64,000 nucleotides of DNA from Kutzneria viridogrisea (GCA_014138725.1 JACJID010000004.1:310001-374000), one strand, 5' to 3'. Positions 18,227 through 27,724 are shown, counted from the stretch's first letter. Notes: a model not told the origin generated them from the sequence alone. A program made the numbers and translations.

Positions 18227-19284
18227 CCATCGACATGACCGGCCTGGGCAGCATCGACCGCTCGGGCGGACGGGTGTCCGTCGACGAGAAGGCGATGATC
18301 AACTGCCGCGCCGACGTGAACCAGCTGCTGCCGCTGAAGTACCACTGGGCCTGGGACAAGTACCTGGCCGGCTGCAACAACCACTGGATGCCCACCGAGG
18401 TGTCCATGCAGGCCGACATCGCCCTGTGGAAGTCCGCCGAGGGGCTCACCGCCGACGAGCGGCTGATGATCAAGCGCAACCTGGGCTTCTTCGCCACCTC
18501 GGAGTCCCTGGTGGCCAACAACATCGTGCTCGCGGTGTACCGGCACCTGACCAATCCCGAGTGCCGCCAGTACCTGCTGCGCCAGGCCTTCGAGGAGGCC
18601 GTGCACACCCACACCTTCCAGTACATCTGCGAGAGCCTCGGCCTGGACGAGGGCGAGCTGTTCAACATGTACCGCGAGGTGCCCTCGATCACCGACAAGG
18701 CCGCGTGGGCGCTGGACTACACCCAGCACCTGGAGGACCCGGAGTTCCGCACCGGCACGCCCGAGAACGACCAGGCGTTCCTGCGCGACCTCGTGGCCTT
18801 CTACGTGATCTTCGAGGGCATGTGGTTCTACACCGGGTTCGCGCAGATCCTGTCCCTGGGCAGGCGCAACAAGATGGTGGGCATCGCCGAGCAGTACCAG
18901 TACATCCTGCGCGACGAGTCGATCCACCTGAACTTCGGCATCGACACGATCAACCAGATCAAGATCGAGAACCCGCACCTGTGGTCGGAGAGGTTCCAGC
19001 AGGAGGTGCGCACCATGCTCGCCGAGGCCTGTGAGCTGGAGGTGGCCTACGGCCGGGACACCATGCCGCGCGGGGTGCTGGGCATCAACGCCGAGCTGTG
19101 CGAGCAGTACATGCACTTCATCACCAACCGGCGCTGCGCCCAGCTGGGCCTGGAGCCGGTGTTCGGCCCCGCGGAGAACCCGTTCCCGTGGATGTCGGAG
19201 GCGATGGACCTGAAGAAGGAGAAGAACTTCTTCGAGACCCGGGTCATCGAGTACCAGAGCGGCAGCTCGCTGGACTGGGACTGA
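18223..19284 (+). CDS. nrdB: Ribonucleotide reductase small subunit, Phe (class Ic-like) type
   Basis: This 353-residue ferritin-like subunit generates the radical that starts NrdA catalysis. The six metal ligands are visible: Glu94 (SESLV), Glu125 and His128 (EEAVHTH), Glu198 (FEGMW), Glu232 and His235 (DESIH). The position four residues after His128, which carries the tyrosyl radical in Escherichia coli R2 (ExxHxxxY), is Phe132 (EAVHTHTF). That substitution defines class Ic enzymes such as Chlamydia NrdB, which use a Mn(IV)/Fe(III) cofactor instead of a Tyr radical. Segments such as RQNKM-like GRRNKMVGI and NPFPWMSE also resemble the chlamydial protein. Starts at GTG 18223 in overlap with nrdA. 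The C-terminal tail that docks to NrdA is intact. Confidence 0.95.
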   Translation: MTIDMTGLGSIDRSGGRVSVDEKAMINCRADVNQLLPLKYHWAWDKYLAGCNNHWMPTEVSMQADIALWKSAEGLTADERLMIKRNLGFFATSESLVANNIVLAVYRHLTNPECRQYLLRQAFEEAVHTHTFQYICESLGLDEGELFNMYREVPSITDKAAWALDYTQHLEDPEFRTGTPENDQAFLRDLVAFYVIFEGMWFYTGFAQILSLGRRNKMVGIAEQYQYILRDESIHLNFGIDTINQIKIENPHLWSERFQQEVRTMLAEACELEVAYGRDTMPRGVLGINAELCEQYMHFITNRRCAQLGLEPVFGPAENPFPWMSEAMDLKKEKNFFETRVIEYQSGSSLDWD

Positions 19285-19292
19285 TCTCCACT

Positions 19293-19326
19293 GACACGGC
19301 GGGGGCGCACGCGTCCCCGCCGTGTC
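19293..19326. terminator. Bidirectional terminator between nrdB and the SARP-WD40 gene
   Basis: GACACGGCGGGG (19293-19304) and CCCCGCCGTGTC (19315-19326) form a perfect 12-base stem with a 10-base loop, 8 bases after the nrdB stop and 8 before the stop of the converging gene. Confidence 0.75.
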
Positions 19327-19333
19327 GGCACGC

Positions 19334-22300
19334 TCAGCTCGAACAGGGGTCCACGGGGGACCCGTCGGCGACGTAGTTCGCCCACTCCTCGTTGCTGATC
19401 GGTGTGCCCCTGGTTTCGCAGACCTGCTTGGCCACGGCCTCGACGTCGTTCTGCCACACCGAGTTCGGTGCGTTGGCCACGCCCGCGGCGACACTGCCGT
19501 CGACCGGGTTGAACGCCACCGCGGTGACGTTGTCGGTCGGACCGGAGAAGGTCGCGGTCTGCACCGGGACGCGCGGATCGCTGATGTCCCAAGTGGACAC
19601 CGTGCGGTCCCAGCTGGCGCTGGCGAGGCGCTTGCCGTCGGCGCTGAGCGCCACGGAGGTGACGGTGTTGGTGTGGTCCTTGAGCGTGCTGAGCACCGAG
19701 GGGTGCGCCGGGTCGCTGACATCCCACAGCTCCACCGCGTGGTCGTCGCCCGCGGTGGCCAGCAGGTGTGCGTCCGGTGTGAAGGCGATGCCGCGGATCG
19801 GCGCGGCCTGCGAGGTGGCGATGCGCGCCCCCGCCACCGGGTGCAGCGGGTCGCTGACGTCCCAGATGCGCGCGCTGCCGTCGTAGCTGCCGCTGGCCAG
19901 GGCCGCCCCGTTGCCGCTGAACACCACGGAGCTGACCACGTCGCCGTGCTGGGTCAGTGGCTGGCCCAGCGGCCGCACGGCGGTCGGGTCGGACACGTCC
20001 CACAGCCGGATCTGGTGGTCGTCCCCGGCGCTGGCCACCATGCGGCCGTCGGGGCTGAACGCGACGGACTCCAACTGCCCGGAGGAGGCCGGGATGGTCG
20101 CCAACTGCCGGGCGTGCGCCGGGTCGGCGATGTCCCACAGCCGCACGTTGTGGTCGTAGCTGGCGCTGGCCAGGGTCTTGCCGTCGGGGCTGAACACGAC
20201 CGAGGTCACGGCATTGGTGTGCCCGTCCAGGGTGGCCAGCGCGGCCGGGCGCAGTGGATCGGTCATGTCCCACAGGCGCACCTTGCCGTCGTAGTGGCCG
20301 CTGGCGAGCACCTTGCCGGTCTTGTCGTACCCGATGGCCCAGCCCGACTGCGCGTGCCCGTTGACCTCGGCGGCCCGCACGTCCCACACCGTCACCGCCC
20401 AGTTGGCCGCGCCGGTGACGATCCGGGTCCCGTCGGGGCTGAACACGACCGCCCGCACCGTCGCGGGCGCGGTGAACGAGGCGACCTGTAGTTGTGCGGC
20501 CACGTCCCACAGGCGGGTTTCGTGATCGTCGCCCGTGGCGGCCACGGTCCTGCCGTCGGGACTGAACGCCACCGCCTCCAGGAAGCTGGTCGCCTCGGTC
20601 AGTTTGGCCTTGAGCGTTCGGTCGGCGGTGTTCCAGAGCCGGACGGTCAGGTCGTAGCTCGCGCTGGCCAGCGTCGTGCCGTCGGGGCTGAACGCCACGG
20701 CGGTCACGGCGTTGGTGTGGTCGGTCAGGGTGGCGACCGGACTGCCGTCGGCTGCGTTCCACAGTCGGACCGTGTTGTCGTACGCCCCGCTGGCGACCAG
20801 CTTGCCGTCCGGGCTGAACGCCACCGAGGTGACCGCCTTCGCGTGCCCGGTGAGCGTGGCCGCGAGCTGGATGTGCGAGCCGTCGACCCGCCAGAGCCGG
20901 ACGGTCTTGTCGGCGCTGGCGCTGGCCAGCAGCTTGCCGTCCGGGCTGAACGCGACCGCGACGACGGTGTCGGCGTGGCCGCTGCCGGTCGCCAGCGCCA
21001 CCGGGTTGTGCGGGTCGCTCACGTCCCACAGCAGGACAGAGCCCCCGGCCACACCCGCGGCGAGGCGCCTGCCGTCAGCGCTCAGCGCCACCCCGTAGGC
21101 GGCGGTCGGGGTCCGCACCGTGCTCAGCGCGGTCCGGGACTTGCCGTCCCACAGCCGCACCGTCTTGTCCTTGCTGGCACTGGCGATCAGGGTGCCGCTG
21201 TAGGCGAGGGCGGCCACGGCGTCGGTGTGCCCGAGCAGCCTGGTCGCCTCGGGCGCACCGGAGGTGGTCAGCAGGCTGCTGCGGGCCTCGGTGGTGGGCG
21301 AGATCCGGTACGCCGCAAGGCTGAGCTGCGCGGCCAACGCAGGGTCGGCCCCCCGCAGCGAATTCGCGCGCAGCGCCACCTGGCGCGAGGTGGCGTTCGC
21401 GCGCTCGTCCAACGCGGTGCTCCGTTCAACGAGCGCGAACACCGTGGCGGAGACCGCGACCAGCAGCAAAACGGTCAGCGCGGCCACCAGTTGGCGAAGG
21501 CGCCTGGTCCGGCGCACGGCGGTCTGCTGCTCGGCCTCCTCCCGGCGTGAACTGGCGTCGAGCAGTTCCCGCTCGACCGGGGCCAGCGCGCCCTCGTCGG
21601 CCAGGTTGTCCGCCCAGTTGCGCGCGATGACCAGGCGAGCACCCCGGTACAGCGCCGAGTCATCGCGGCCCTCGCGCTGCCAGGACTGCGCGTCCTGGGC
21701 CAACTGCTGGTGCAGCCGCAGGCCCTCCCGGTCGTCGGCGATCCACTGCCGCAGCCGGGGCCAGGACCGCAGCAGCGCCTCGTGGCTGATCTCCGCGGTG
21801 TTCTCGTCCAGGGTGACCAGGCGGGCCCTGGCCAGCGCGTCCAGCACGGCGGCCGCTGTCTCCGGGTCACCGGAGCTCTCGATCAGGCTCGTGCGGTCCA
21901 CGCGCCACCGAGTGACCTCCACCCCCTCCCCGACGTGCACCATGCGCAGCAGCATCCGGCGGACCAGGTCCCGCCCGAACGGGTCAAACCGCTCGTAGGT
22001 GGCGTCCGCGGTGGTGGCGATCGCCCGGTGGATGCCGCCGACCCCGGCGTAGCCGTGCAGGGTCAGCCGGTTGCCCTCGCGGACCTGCCAGGTCGCCAGC
22101 AGCGTGTGGGCCAGCAGCGGCAGGATGCCGCCCGCGTCCTCCTCGGCGCCCAGGTCGCGCAGCAGCAGTTCGCTCAGGCCGGGCTCCAGTTCCAGCCCGG
22201 CCAGTTCCGCTGGGCGCTCGATGGCCTCGCGCAGCTCGACGGCGGTCATCGGCCCCACCACCAGTGAGCGCTCCAGCGAGGCCACCAGCTCCGGGTAGCG

Positions 22301-23689
22301 GGCGCAGTGGCCGTAGAAGTCGGCGCGCACGGCGAGGACCACCGACGCGGGCGCGGCGGGCGGCGCGCTCAACGCGCTCAGCGCCCGTACGAAGGTCCGG
22401 CGCTCGCTCTCGTGCTCGCACTGGGTGAAGAGCTCCTCGAACTGGTCGATCACCACGACCAGCCGCTCGGTACGCGTGTTGTCCCCGTCCGCCAACAGGT
22501 CCCGCAGCTCGCTGGACTCCTCCTTCACCAGGTGCAGCACCTCGGTCACCGGCCTGCCGGTGGCCTGCGCCAGCGCCGAGGCCAGCGCCTCCACCGGCTT
22601 GTTGCCCGGGGTGAGCAGCAGCCAGGACCAGCGCCGGGGCGTGGCCAGGTCCATGCCCTCGATCGTGGGCACCAGCCCGGCGCGCAGCAGGGAGGACTTG
22701 CCGGAGCCGGAGGCGCCGACCACGGCGATCGGGCCGTCCGCGCCCAGCCGGTCCACCAGGGTCGCGGTCAGCTGCTGCCGTCCGAAGAAGTACTGCGCGT
22801 TGCCCACCGAGAAGGCCATCAGGCCCGGGTAGGGGCTGCGGGTGGTGCGCGGCCTTGCCGGGCCCTGAGGTTCGGGGTCCGGTGCGGCGGCGGGCGCGTG
22901 CCGGGTCACCGGGCGCGCGGCCGGACCGCCCAGGCCCGGGTCGCTGTCCAGGATGCGCTGGTACACCTGCTGCACCTCGGCGCTGGGGCTGACCCCGAGT
23001 TCCTCGGCCAGCATCCGGCGCAGCCGGTCGTAGTGCTCCAGCGCCTCGGCCTGCCGCCCGCCCCGGAACAGCGCGACCATCAGCAGCGCCCGCATCCGCT
23101 CGCGCAGCGGGCGTTCCGCCACCGCGGCGGCCAGGTCCGCGACCACATCGGACTCGCGGTCCAGTGACAGCAGCGCGTCGGCGCGGTCCTCCACCGCCGA
23201 CAGCCGCAGTTCCTCCAGGTGCTTGCGCTCGGTCTCGGCGAACGGGCCGGGGATACCGGCCAGCGGCTCGCCCTGCCACAGGCTCAGCCCCTTGTCCCAC
23301 TGGGCGATCGCCGCGACCACGTCGTTCTCGGCGCGCAACCGGGCCGCCTGCTGGAAGGCGTCCTCGAACTGCCACACGTCGTGGTTGTGCGGTTCCAGTT
23401 CCAGCCGGTAGCCGGAACCGACGCTGGCCAGCACCGAGTTCTTGGCGGAGGTGCGCTGCTCACCGGCCAGGGTCTGGCGCAGCATGGAGACGTAGGTGTG
23501 GATGATGCCGCGCACGCTGCCGGGCGGCCGCTCACCCCAGACCCCGTCGATCAGCTCGGTCCGGGAGACGACCTGGTTTCGGCGGATCGCCAGCTGCACG
23601 AACACGGCCCGCTGCTTGGGTGGCCCCAGTTCCAGCTCACGTCCGTCCATGGTCGCGCGGACCATGCCGAGCAGGTTCACGTGCAGCAT
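19334..23689 (-). CDS. Transmembrane SARP regulator: OmpR-type HTH, BTAD, nSTAND NTPase, TM helix, 14 WD40 repeats
   Basis: This 1451-residue protein has five parts. Residues 1-95 are an OmpR/SARP DNA-binding winged helix (LGPPKQRAVFVQLAIRRNQV, ELIDGVWG). Residues 100-250 are a BTAD bacterial transcriptional activation domain. About 285-720 is an nSTAND-type NTPase with P-loop VVGASGSGKSSLLRAG and Walker B VVVIDQFEELF. One hydrophobic helix lies near 735-755 (ALTVLLLVAVSATVFALVE), with Arg-rich sequence just before it, so the N-terminus should be inside. About 815-1425 holds fourteen WD40 repeats (AFSPDGK, ASASxDxTVRLWD), enough for two seven-bladed propellers. A Cys pair lies in the last 30 residues. 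The topology implies an outside sensor linked to inside DNA binding, which is an inference. Start ATG 23689. Confidence 0.9.
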   Translation of the reverse strand: MLHVNLLGMVRATMDGRELELGPPKQRAVFVQLAIRRNQVVSRTELIDGVWGERPPGSVRGIIHTYVSMLRQTLAGEQRTSAKNSVLASVGSGYRLELEPHNHDVWQFEDAFQQAARLRAENDVVAAIAQWDKGLSLWQGEPLAGIPGPFAETERKHLEELRLSAVEDRADALLSLDRESDVVADLAAAVAERPLRERMRALLMVALFRGGRQAEALEHYDRLRRMLAEELGVSPSAEVQQVYQRILDSDPGLGGPAARPVTRHAPAAAPDPEPQGPARPRTTRSPYPGLMAFSVGNAQYFFGRQQLTATLVDRLGADGPIAVVGASGSGKSSLLRAGLVPTIEGMDLATPRRWSWLLLTPGNKPVEALASALAQATGRPVTEVLHLVKEESSELRDLLADGDNTRTERLVVVIDQFEELFTQCEHESERRTFVRALSALSAPPAAPASVVLAVRADFYGHCARYPELVASLERSLVVGPMTAVELREAIERPAELAGLELEPGLSELLLRDLGAEEDAGGILPLLAHTLLATWQVREGNRLTLHGYAGVGGIHRAIATTADATYERFDPFGRDLVRRMLLRMVHVGEGVEVTRWRVDRTSLIESSGDPETAAAVLDALARARLVTLDENTAEISHEALLRSWPRLRQWIADDREGLRLHQQLAQDAQSWQREGRDDSALYRGARLVIARNWADNLADEGALAPVERELLDASSRREEAEQQTAVRRTRRLRQLVAALTVLLLVAVSATVFALVERSTALDERANATSRQVALRANSLRGADPALAAQLSLAAYRISPTTEARSSLLTTSGAPEATRLLGHTDAVAALAYSGTLIASASKDKTVRLWDGKSRTALSTVRTPTAAYGVALSADGRRLAAGVAGGSVLLWDVSDPHNPVALATGSGHADTVVAVAFSPDGKLLASASADKTVRLWRVDGSHIQLAATLTGHAKAVTSVAFSPDGKLVASGAYDNTVRLWNAADGSPVATLTDHTNAVTAVAFSPDGTTLASASYDLTVRLWNTADRTLKAKLTEATSFLEAVAFSPDGRTVAATGDDHETRLWDVAAQLQVASFTAPATVRAVVFSPDGTRIVTGAANWAVTVWDVRAAEVNGHAQSGWAIGYDKTGKVLASGHYDGKVRLWDMTDPLRPAALATLDGHTNAVTSVVFSPDGKTLASASYDHNVRLWDIADPAHARQLATIPASSGQLESVAFSPDGRMVASAGDDHQIRLWDVSDPTAVRPLGQPLTQHGDVVSSVVFSGNGAALASGSYDGSARIWDVSDPLHPVAGARIATSQAAPIRGIAFTPDAHLLATAGDDHAVELWDVSDPAHPSVLSTLKDHTNTVTSVALSADGKRLASASWDRTVSTWDISDPRVPVQTATFSGPTDNVTAVAFNPVDGSVAAGVANAPNSVWQNDVEAVAKQVCETRGTPISNEEWANYVADGSPVDPCSS

Positions 23690-23790
23690 TTCCGGAGTCT
23701 ATTCCGGAAGTCGCCACTCTGATCAAGGTTTCGCAACGGTTGTTCCCCGTGCGTGTTCGTAATGACTCTCACGTTTCCCGGTGCGCCACA

Positions 23791-23833
23791 GACAGCGGGG
23801 CTCGCGGGTGGTCCACCCGCGAGCCCCGCTGTC
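23791..23833. terminator. Long perfect hairpin between cold-shock and SARP genes
   Basis: A 19-base stem (GACAGCGGGGCTCGCGGGT, 23791-23809; its complement 23815-23833) with a 5-base loop lies just beyond the stop of the leftward cold-shock gene and about 100 bases before the SARP gene start. It is probably the terminator insulating the two. Confidence 0.8.
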
Positions 23834-23844
23834 CGCTACTCGAC

Positions 23845-24216
23845 CTACAGGGACACGCCCTGGTCGCGGGCGACATCGGCCACCAGCTGGCGGATGCGCA
23901 GCACCTGGCCGCCGGTCAGCTCGGGCATGCGCTCCAGCAGGGTCTCGGTCAGCTCCACGGAGAACCCGGAGCCCCCGCCCGACCCGCTCGGCCGACGACC
24001 GCCGACGGCGCGGACGTCCACGGCCTTCAGGCCGCGGTTGCCCTCCTCGATCTCGAACTCCACCGCCGTGCCCGGCTTGAACGCCGACTTCTCGTCCAGC
24101 AGGTCGTTGGCGTGGACGAACACGTCCTCACTGCCCGCATCGGGCGCGATGAACCCGAAACCCCGATCGTCGTCGAACCGCAAAATCCGCCCGGTAGCCA
24201 CCTGCACCACTCTCAT
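23845..24216 (-). CDS. Cold-shock-domain protein
   Basis: This is a 123-residue single-stranded nucleic acid-binding protein. The cold-shock domain fills about residues 3-70, with RNP1 DRGFGFIAPD and RNP2 EDVFVHAND. A Gly/Ser linker (RRPSGSGGGSG) and a helical C-terminal tail (ETLLERMPELTGGQVLRIRQ) follow. Classic CspA proteins are about 67 residues, so the tail marks the longer actinomycete subgroup. The likely function is RNA chaperone or transcription modulation. I prefer the ATG at 24216; a GTG two codons upstream (24222) is also possible because the ribosome binding site is weak. It lies between the GH3 gene upstream (14-base gap) and the terminator downstream, so it may be read through from GH3. 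Confidence 0.88.
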   Translation of the reverse strand: MRVVQVATGRILRFDDDRGFGFIAPDAGSEDVFVHANDLLDEKSAFKPGTAVEFEIEEGNRGLKAVDVRAVGGRRPSGSGGGSGFSVELTETLLERMPELTGGQVLRIRQLVADVARDQGVSL

Positions 24217-24229
24217 TCCCACATGTCCA

Positions 24230-26665
24230 CTACAGCCCGTTGACTGTACCCACGCTCAGCCGCAGGTCGCCCGCTGACCTCCCGACTTCCAGCAGGTGAG
24301 GACCCGTGTCCTGCCGCCACCCGCCGACCCCGCTGTCCCAGACCCGGGTGGCGTCACCCGGCACGGTGACCCGCGCCAGCACCGACTCACCCGGTTCGGC
24401 GTGCACCTGGGCGAAGCCGACCAGCCAGCGGGCGGGCCGGTTCGGATCGGGCTCGCCGGGGGCGCAGTAGACCTGGACCACCTCGCGCCCGGCGCGCGGC
24501 CCGCTGTTGCGCAGCTCGACCTCCAGCGTGCGGCTCGCGGGGTCGAAGCGCGCGGACTCGTAGGTCCACTCGGTGTAGCCGAGCCCGTGGCCGAACCAGT
24601 GGGCCGGGGCCGTGCCCGCCCGCTGCCATGCCCGGTAGCCGATGAACACGCCCTCCTCGTAGTGGAGCACGCCCTGCTCGGGCTTGACCCGCACGACCGG
24701 GGCGTCGGCCAGGCGTGCCGGCCAGGTGGTGGGCAGCCGCCCGCCGGGTTCGCGGGCGCCCAGCAGCACCTCGGCCAGCGCCGTGCCCGCCGCCTGGCCG
24801 GGGAACCAGCTGAGCAGCACGGCGCCGGTCTGCTCCAGCCAGGGCATCTCCACCGGCGACCCGGCGTTGACCACCACGACGGTCCTGGGGTTGGCGGCGG
24901 CCACGCGGCGCACCAGCTCGTCCTGGCGGCCGGGCAGCGCCAGGTCGGTGCGGTCGAAGCCCTCGCTCTCCACCTCCTCGGTGGTGCTGACCACGACCAC
25001 CGCCACGTCGGACTCGCGGGCCACCGCCACGGCCTGCTCGATCTGTGCGTCGGGCCCCGGCCCCGGTGCGGCGTGACCGAGCGCGGTCACCACGAACACG
25101 AACGGGCCAGCGCCGCCCTCGGCCAGCGTCAGGGGATGCAGCAGCAGGCTCACCCGCACCGTCTCCCCGGCGACCAGGTCGGTGCGGAACCGCCGTTCGC
25201 TCAGGTCCATGGCGGCGGTGAACGGGTCGTCCCCCTCCGGCAGGCTCACCCCGTCGAACAGGACGCGGCCGTTCACGGTCAGCACCGCCTCGCCCAGTCC
25301 GCGGAAGCCGAACTCGTGCGAGCCGCCGACCTCGGGGGTGAAGGTGCCGGTGAACTCCACGGCGCGGACCCGCTCGGCGTCCACCGCCTCGGGCACCTCG
25401 CCGATCCAGGTCAACCCGGCCTCGGGCACGGCGTAGGAGGCCAGCTCGGCGCCCGCACCGTCGCGGGCGACCAGCGTGAGCTCGAAGCCGTCCCGGGCGG
25501 GCGGCAGGGTGGTGCGCGGGTCGGCACCCACGCAGTAGCGCACCTCGGCCCCGGGCAGCGCCGCGCGCAGGCCCGCCAGCGGGGACACGACCTCGCCGGG
25601 GAACACCGTGGCGCTGCCGCCGCCCAGGATCCGCGCCTCGTCGGCGGCGGCACCGATCACCGCGACGGTGCGCAGGTCCTCGGCACGCAGCGGCAACAGG
25701 GCGTTGTCGTTGCGGACCAGCACCGCCGAGCGCGCGGCGACCTCCCGGGCCACCTCGTTGCCGTCGAGTTCCTCGGGGGCGGTGAACCCGGAGGGCACCC
25801 CGTCGAGCGCGCCCACCCGTGCCGCCAGCAGCAGCACGCGGGCCACCATCGTGTCCACGACCTGTTCGGGCACGGCGCCCTCGCGCACGGCCTGCGCCAG
25901 CGCGGGCCCGTACACCGTGTGCGGGCCGGGCATCGCGAGGTCCATGCCGCCCAGCGCGGCGCGCACGGTGTCCCGCGCGGCGGTCCAGTCGGACACGATC
26001 ACCCCGTCGAAGCCCCACTCCGCCCGCAGCACCTCGTTCTGCAACCGGGCGTGCTCGGTCATGGTGGAGCCGTTGACCCCGTTGTAGGCCGCCATCACGC
26101 CCCAGGGCCGGGCCTCCCGCACGATGATCTCGAACGGGCGCAGGTACAGCTCGCGCAGCGTGCGCTCCTCGGCCCGCACGTCCACGGTGTAGCGCTCGGT
26201 CTCGGAGTCGTTGGCCACGAAGTGCTTGACGGTGGTGGCCACCCCGCCCTCCTGCACACCCCGCACGTAGCCCGCGCCGATCAGCCCGGTGAGCAGCGGG
26301 TCCTCCGAGTAGCACTCGAAGTGCCGCCCGCCCAGCGGGGTGCGGTGCAGGTTGACCGTGGGCGCCAGCAGCACGTGCACGCCCTTGCGCCGGGCCTCCT
26401 GGGCCAGCAGCCGACCGGCTCTGCGGGCCAGCTCGGGGTCCCAGGTGGCCGCCAGCGCCGTGGGGCTGGGCAGCACCACCGAGGGGTCCTCGGGGGTCCA
26501 GCGCACCCCGCGCACGCCCACCGGGCCGTCGGACATCACCACCGAGCGCAGGCCGATCTCGGGCACCGCGGGCAGGGTCCAGATGTCCTGACCGGCCAGC
26601 AGCCCTGCCTTGGTGTCCAGGTCCAGCTTGCCGACCAGCTCGGCGATCGTGGCGTGCTGCTGCAT
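24230..26665 (-). CDS. Beta-glucosidase, glycoside hydrolase family 3 with PA14 insert
   Basis: This predicted exo-acting glycosidase has 811 residues and no signal peptide, so it should act on imported oligosaccharides. The GH3 N-terminal barrel shows SDGPVGVRG, the KHFVANDSETER substrate loop and the nucleophile Asp in GVIVSDWTA near residue 226. The GH3 C-terminal sandwich begins near 300 (RSAVLVRNDNALLPL). A PA14 domain is inserted at about 395-540 (FTPEVGGSHEFGFRGLGEAV, LTVNGRVLFDG), as in several beta-glucosidases. A fibronectin-III-like domain closes the protein (GREVVQVYCAPGE). The ATG at 26665 (MQQHATIAEL) is used; an upstream in-frame extension merely translates the intergenic palindrome. 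The divergent PaaX-type gene might regulate it. Confidence 0.92.
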   Translation of the reverse strand: MQQHATIAELVGKLDLDTKAGLLAGQDIWTLPAVPEIGLRSVVMSDGPVGVRGVRWTPEDPSVVLPSPTALAATWDPELARRAGRLLAQEARRKGVHVLLAPTVNLHRTPLGGRHFECYSEDPLLTGLIGAGYVRGVQEGGVATTVKHFVANDSETERYTVDVRAEERTLRELYLRPFEIIVREARPWGVMAAYNGVNGSTMTEHARLQNEVLRAEWGFDGVIVSDWTAARDTVRAALGGMDLAMPGPHTVYGPALAQAVREGAVPEQVVDTMVARVLLLAARVGALDGVPSGFTAPEELDGNEVAREVAARSAVLVRNDNALLPLRAEDLRTVAVIGAAADEARILGGGSATVFPGEVVSPLAGLRAALPGAEVRYCVGADPRTTLPPARDGFELTLVARDGAGAELASYAVPEAGLTWIGEVPEAVDAERVRAVEFTGTFTPEVGGSHEFGFRGLGEAVLTVNGRVLFDGVSLPEGDDPFTAAMDLSERRFRTDLVAGETVRVSLLLHPLTLAEGGAGPFVFVVTALGHAAPGPGPDAQIEQAVAVARESDVAVVVVSTTEEVESEGFDRTDLALPGRQDELVRRVAAANPRTVVVVNAGSPVEMPWLEQTGAVLLSWFPGQAAGTALAEVLLGAREPGGRLPTTWPARLADAPVVRVKPEQGVLHYEEGVFIGYRAWQRAGTAPAHWFGHGLGYTEWTYESARFDPASRTLEVELRNSGPRAGREVVQVYCAPGEPDPNRPARWLVGFAQVHAEPGESVLARVTVPGDATRVWDSGVGGWRQDTGPHLLEVGRSAGDLRLSVGTVNGL

Positions 26666-26738
26666 CCGGCGACTCCTCGGCGTGGTGTGGGCGACTGGGG
26701 TCCACCTTGGCACGGACCACCGACAACCCGCTCGTGCC

Positions 26739-26797
26739 CGTGTCATGAAAGTGCCGTTCGGGACATCTGGTGTCGCAAAAGGCACTTTCATGACACG
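26739..26797. repeat. Dispersed palindrome (family A), copy 1
   Basis: CGTGTCATGAAAGTGCC (26739-26755) and its exact complement (26781-26797) form a 17-base stem around a 25-base centre. The outer arms closely match those of the perfect palindrome at 40532-40588. This copy lies between divergent starts (GH3 and PaaX genes), where a terminator is not expected. Confidence 0.8.
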
Positions 26798-26820
26798 CCC
26801 GGCCACTAGGATCGATCAAC

Positions 26821-27648
26821 GTGGCCACGGGGAGGCACTCCAGCGCGCGGGCGGTGCTCATGACGCTGCTCGGCGAGTACATACTGCACCACGACCGTCC
26901 GATGTGGACATCAGTTTTCGTGGACGCCTTGGCACGCCTGGACATCGAGGAGAAGTCGGCCAGGCAAGCGCTCTCCAGGACGGCCGCGGCGGGCTGGCTG
27001 GAGTCCGAGCAGGTGGGCAGGCGGGCGCGCTGGTCGCTGAGCGCGGCGGCACGGGAGATGCTGGAGTCGGGCACCCGCCGCATCTACGGTTTCGGCACCG
27101 ACCCCACCGAGTGGGACGGCCGCTGGCTGGTGCTGCTGGTGTCGGTGCCGGAGAGCAGGCGGGACCTGCGCAACCAGGTGCGGACCCGGTTGGCCTGGGC
27201 CGGACTGGGTTCACCCGAACCGGGGGTGTGGATCGCCCCGGACACCGCGCGGGAACCCGAGGTGCGGCGCATCCTGGCGGAGTTGGGCCTGACCGGCAGC
27301 GCGCGCTCGTTCACCGCCCGCTACGGCGGTATCGGCCAACAGGAGCAACTTGTCGCCGACGCCTGGGACCTGCGGGCGCTGGCCGAGGGCTACGCGGAGT
27401 TCACCGGGGAGTTCTCCGCGCCAGTCACCGATTCGGGTGACGCGGTGTGGAAAGCGCAGACCCGGCTGGTGCACCGGTGGCGAGCTTTTCCCGCGCTGGA
27501 CCCGTGTTTGCCCGCGCGGCTGCTGCCCGCGGGCTGGCCGGGCGCGGCCGCGCTGTGGCTGTTCCAGCGCAGGCACGAGCAGTGGCACGAAGGCGCTCAG
27601 CGGAGGTGGCGGGAAATCCTTGCCTCGCACGAGGAACCGGGAACGTGA
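26821..27648 (+). CDS. PaaX-family transcriptional regulator
   Basis: This 275-residue repressor resembles PaaX, the phenylacetyl-CoA-responsive regulator. The N-terminal winged helix is SARAVLMTLLGEYILHHDRP, with KSARQALSRTAAAGWLESEQ as recognition segment (PaaX-type R/QALSR). The middle domain carries WDGRWLVLLVSVPESRRDLR and LAWAGLGSPEPGVWIAPD, both PaaX signatures. The C-terminal PaaX domain contains FPALDPCLPARLLPAGWPG. No phenylacetate genes are in the window, so the family name does not fix its ligand. It diverges from the GH3 beta-glucosidase across the palindromic repeat. The GTG at 26821 is used, about 24 bases past the repeat arm; the ribosome binding site is poor, so a leaderless mRNA is possible. 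Confidence 0.9.
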   Translation: MATGRHSSARAVLMTLLGEYILHHDRPMWTSVFVDALARLDIEEKSARQALSRTAAAGWLESEQVGRRARWSLSAAAREMLESGTRRIYGFGTDPTEWDGRWLVLLVSVPESRRDLRNQVRTRLAWAGLGSPEPGVWIAPDTAREPEVRRILAELGLTGSARSFTARYGGIGQQEQLVADAWDLRALAEGYAEFTGEFSAPVTDSGDAVWKAQTRLVHRWRAFPALDPCLPARLLPAGWPGAAALWLFQRRHEQWHEGAQRRWREILASHEEPGT

Positions 27649-27724
27649 CGGCCCCAACACCGCACGGCGGGTGAATTCCGGGTAAACTCCCTCGTTGGCC
27701 CGCACAGGTGATGCTGAGATGGAC

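Noticed and set aside
26666-26806. N-terminal extension of the GH3 enzyme beginning MAGRVMKVPF
   Set aside because: It is only the translation of the intergenic palindrome; the family start is the ATG at 26665.
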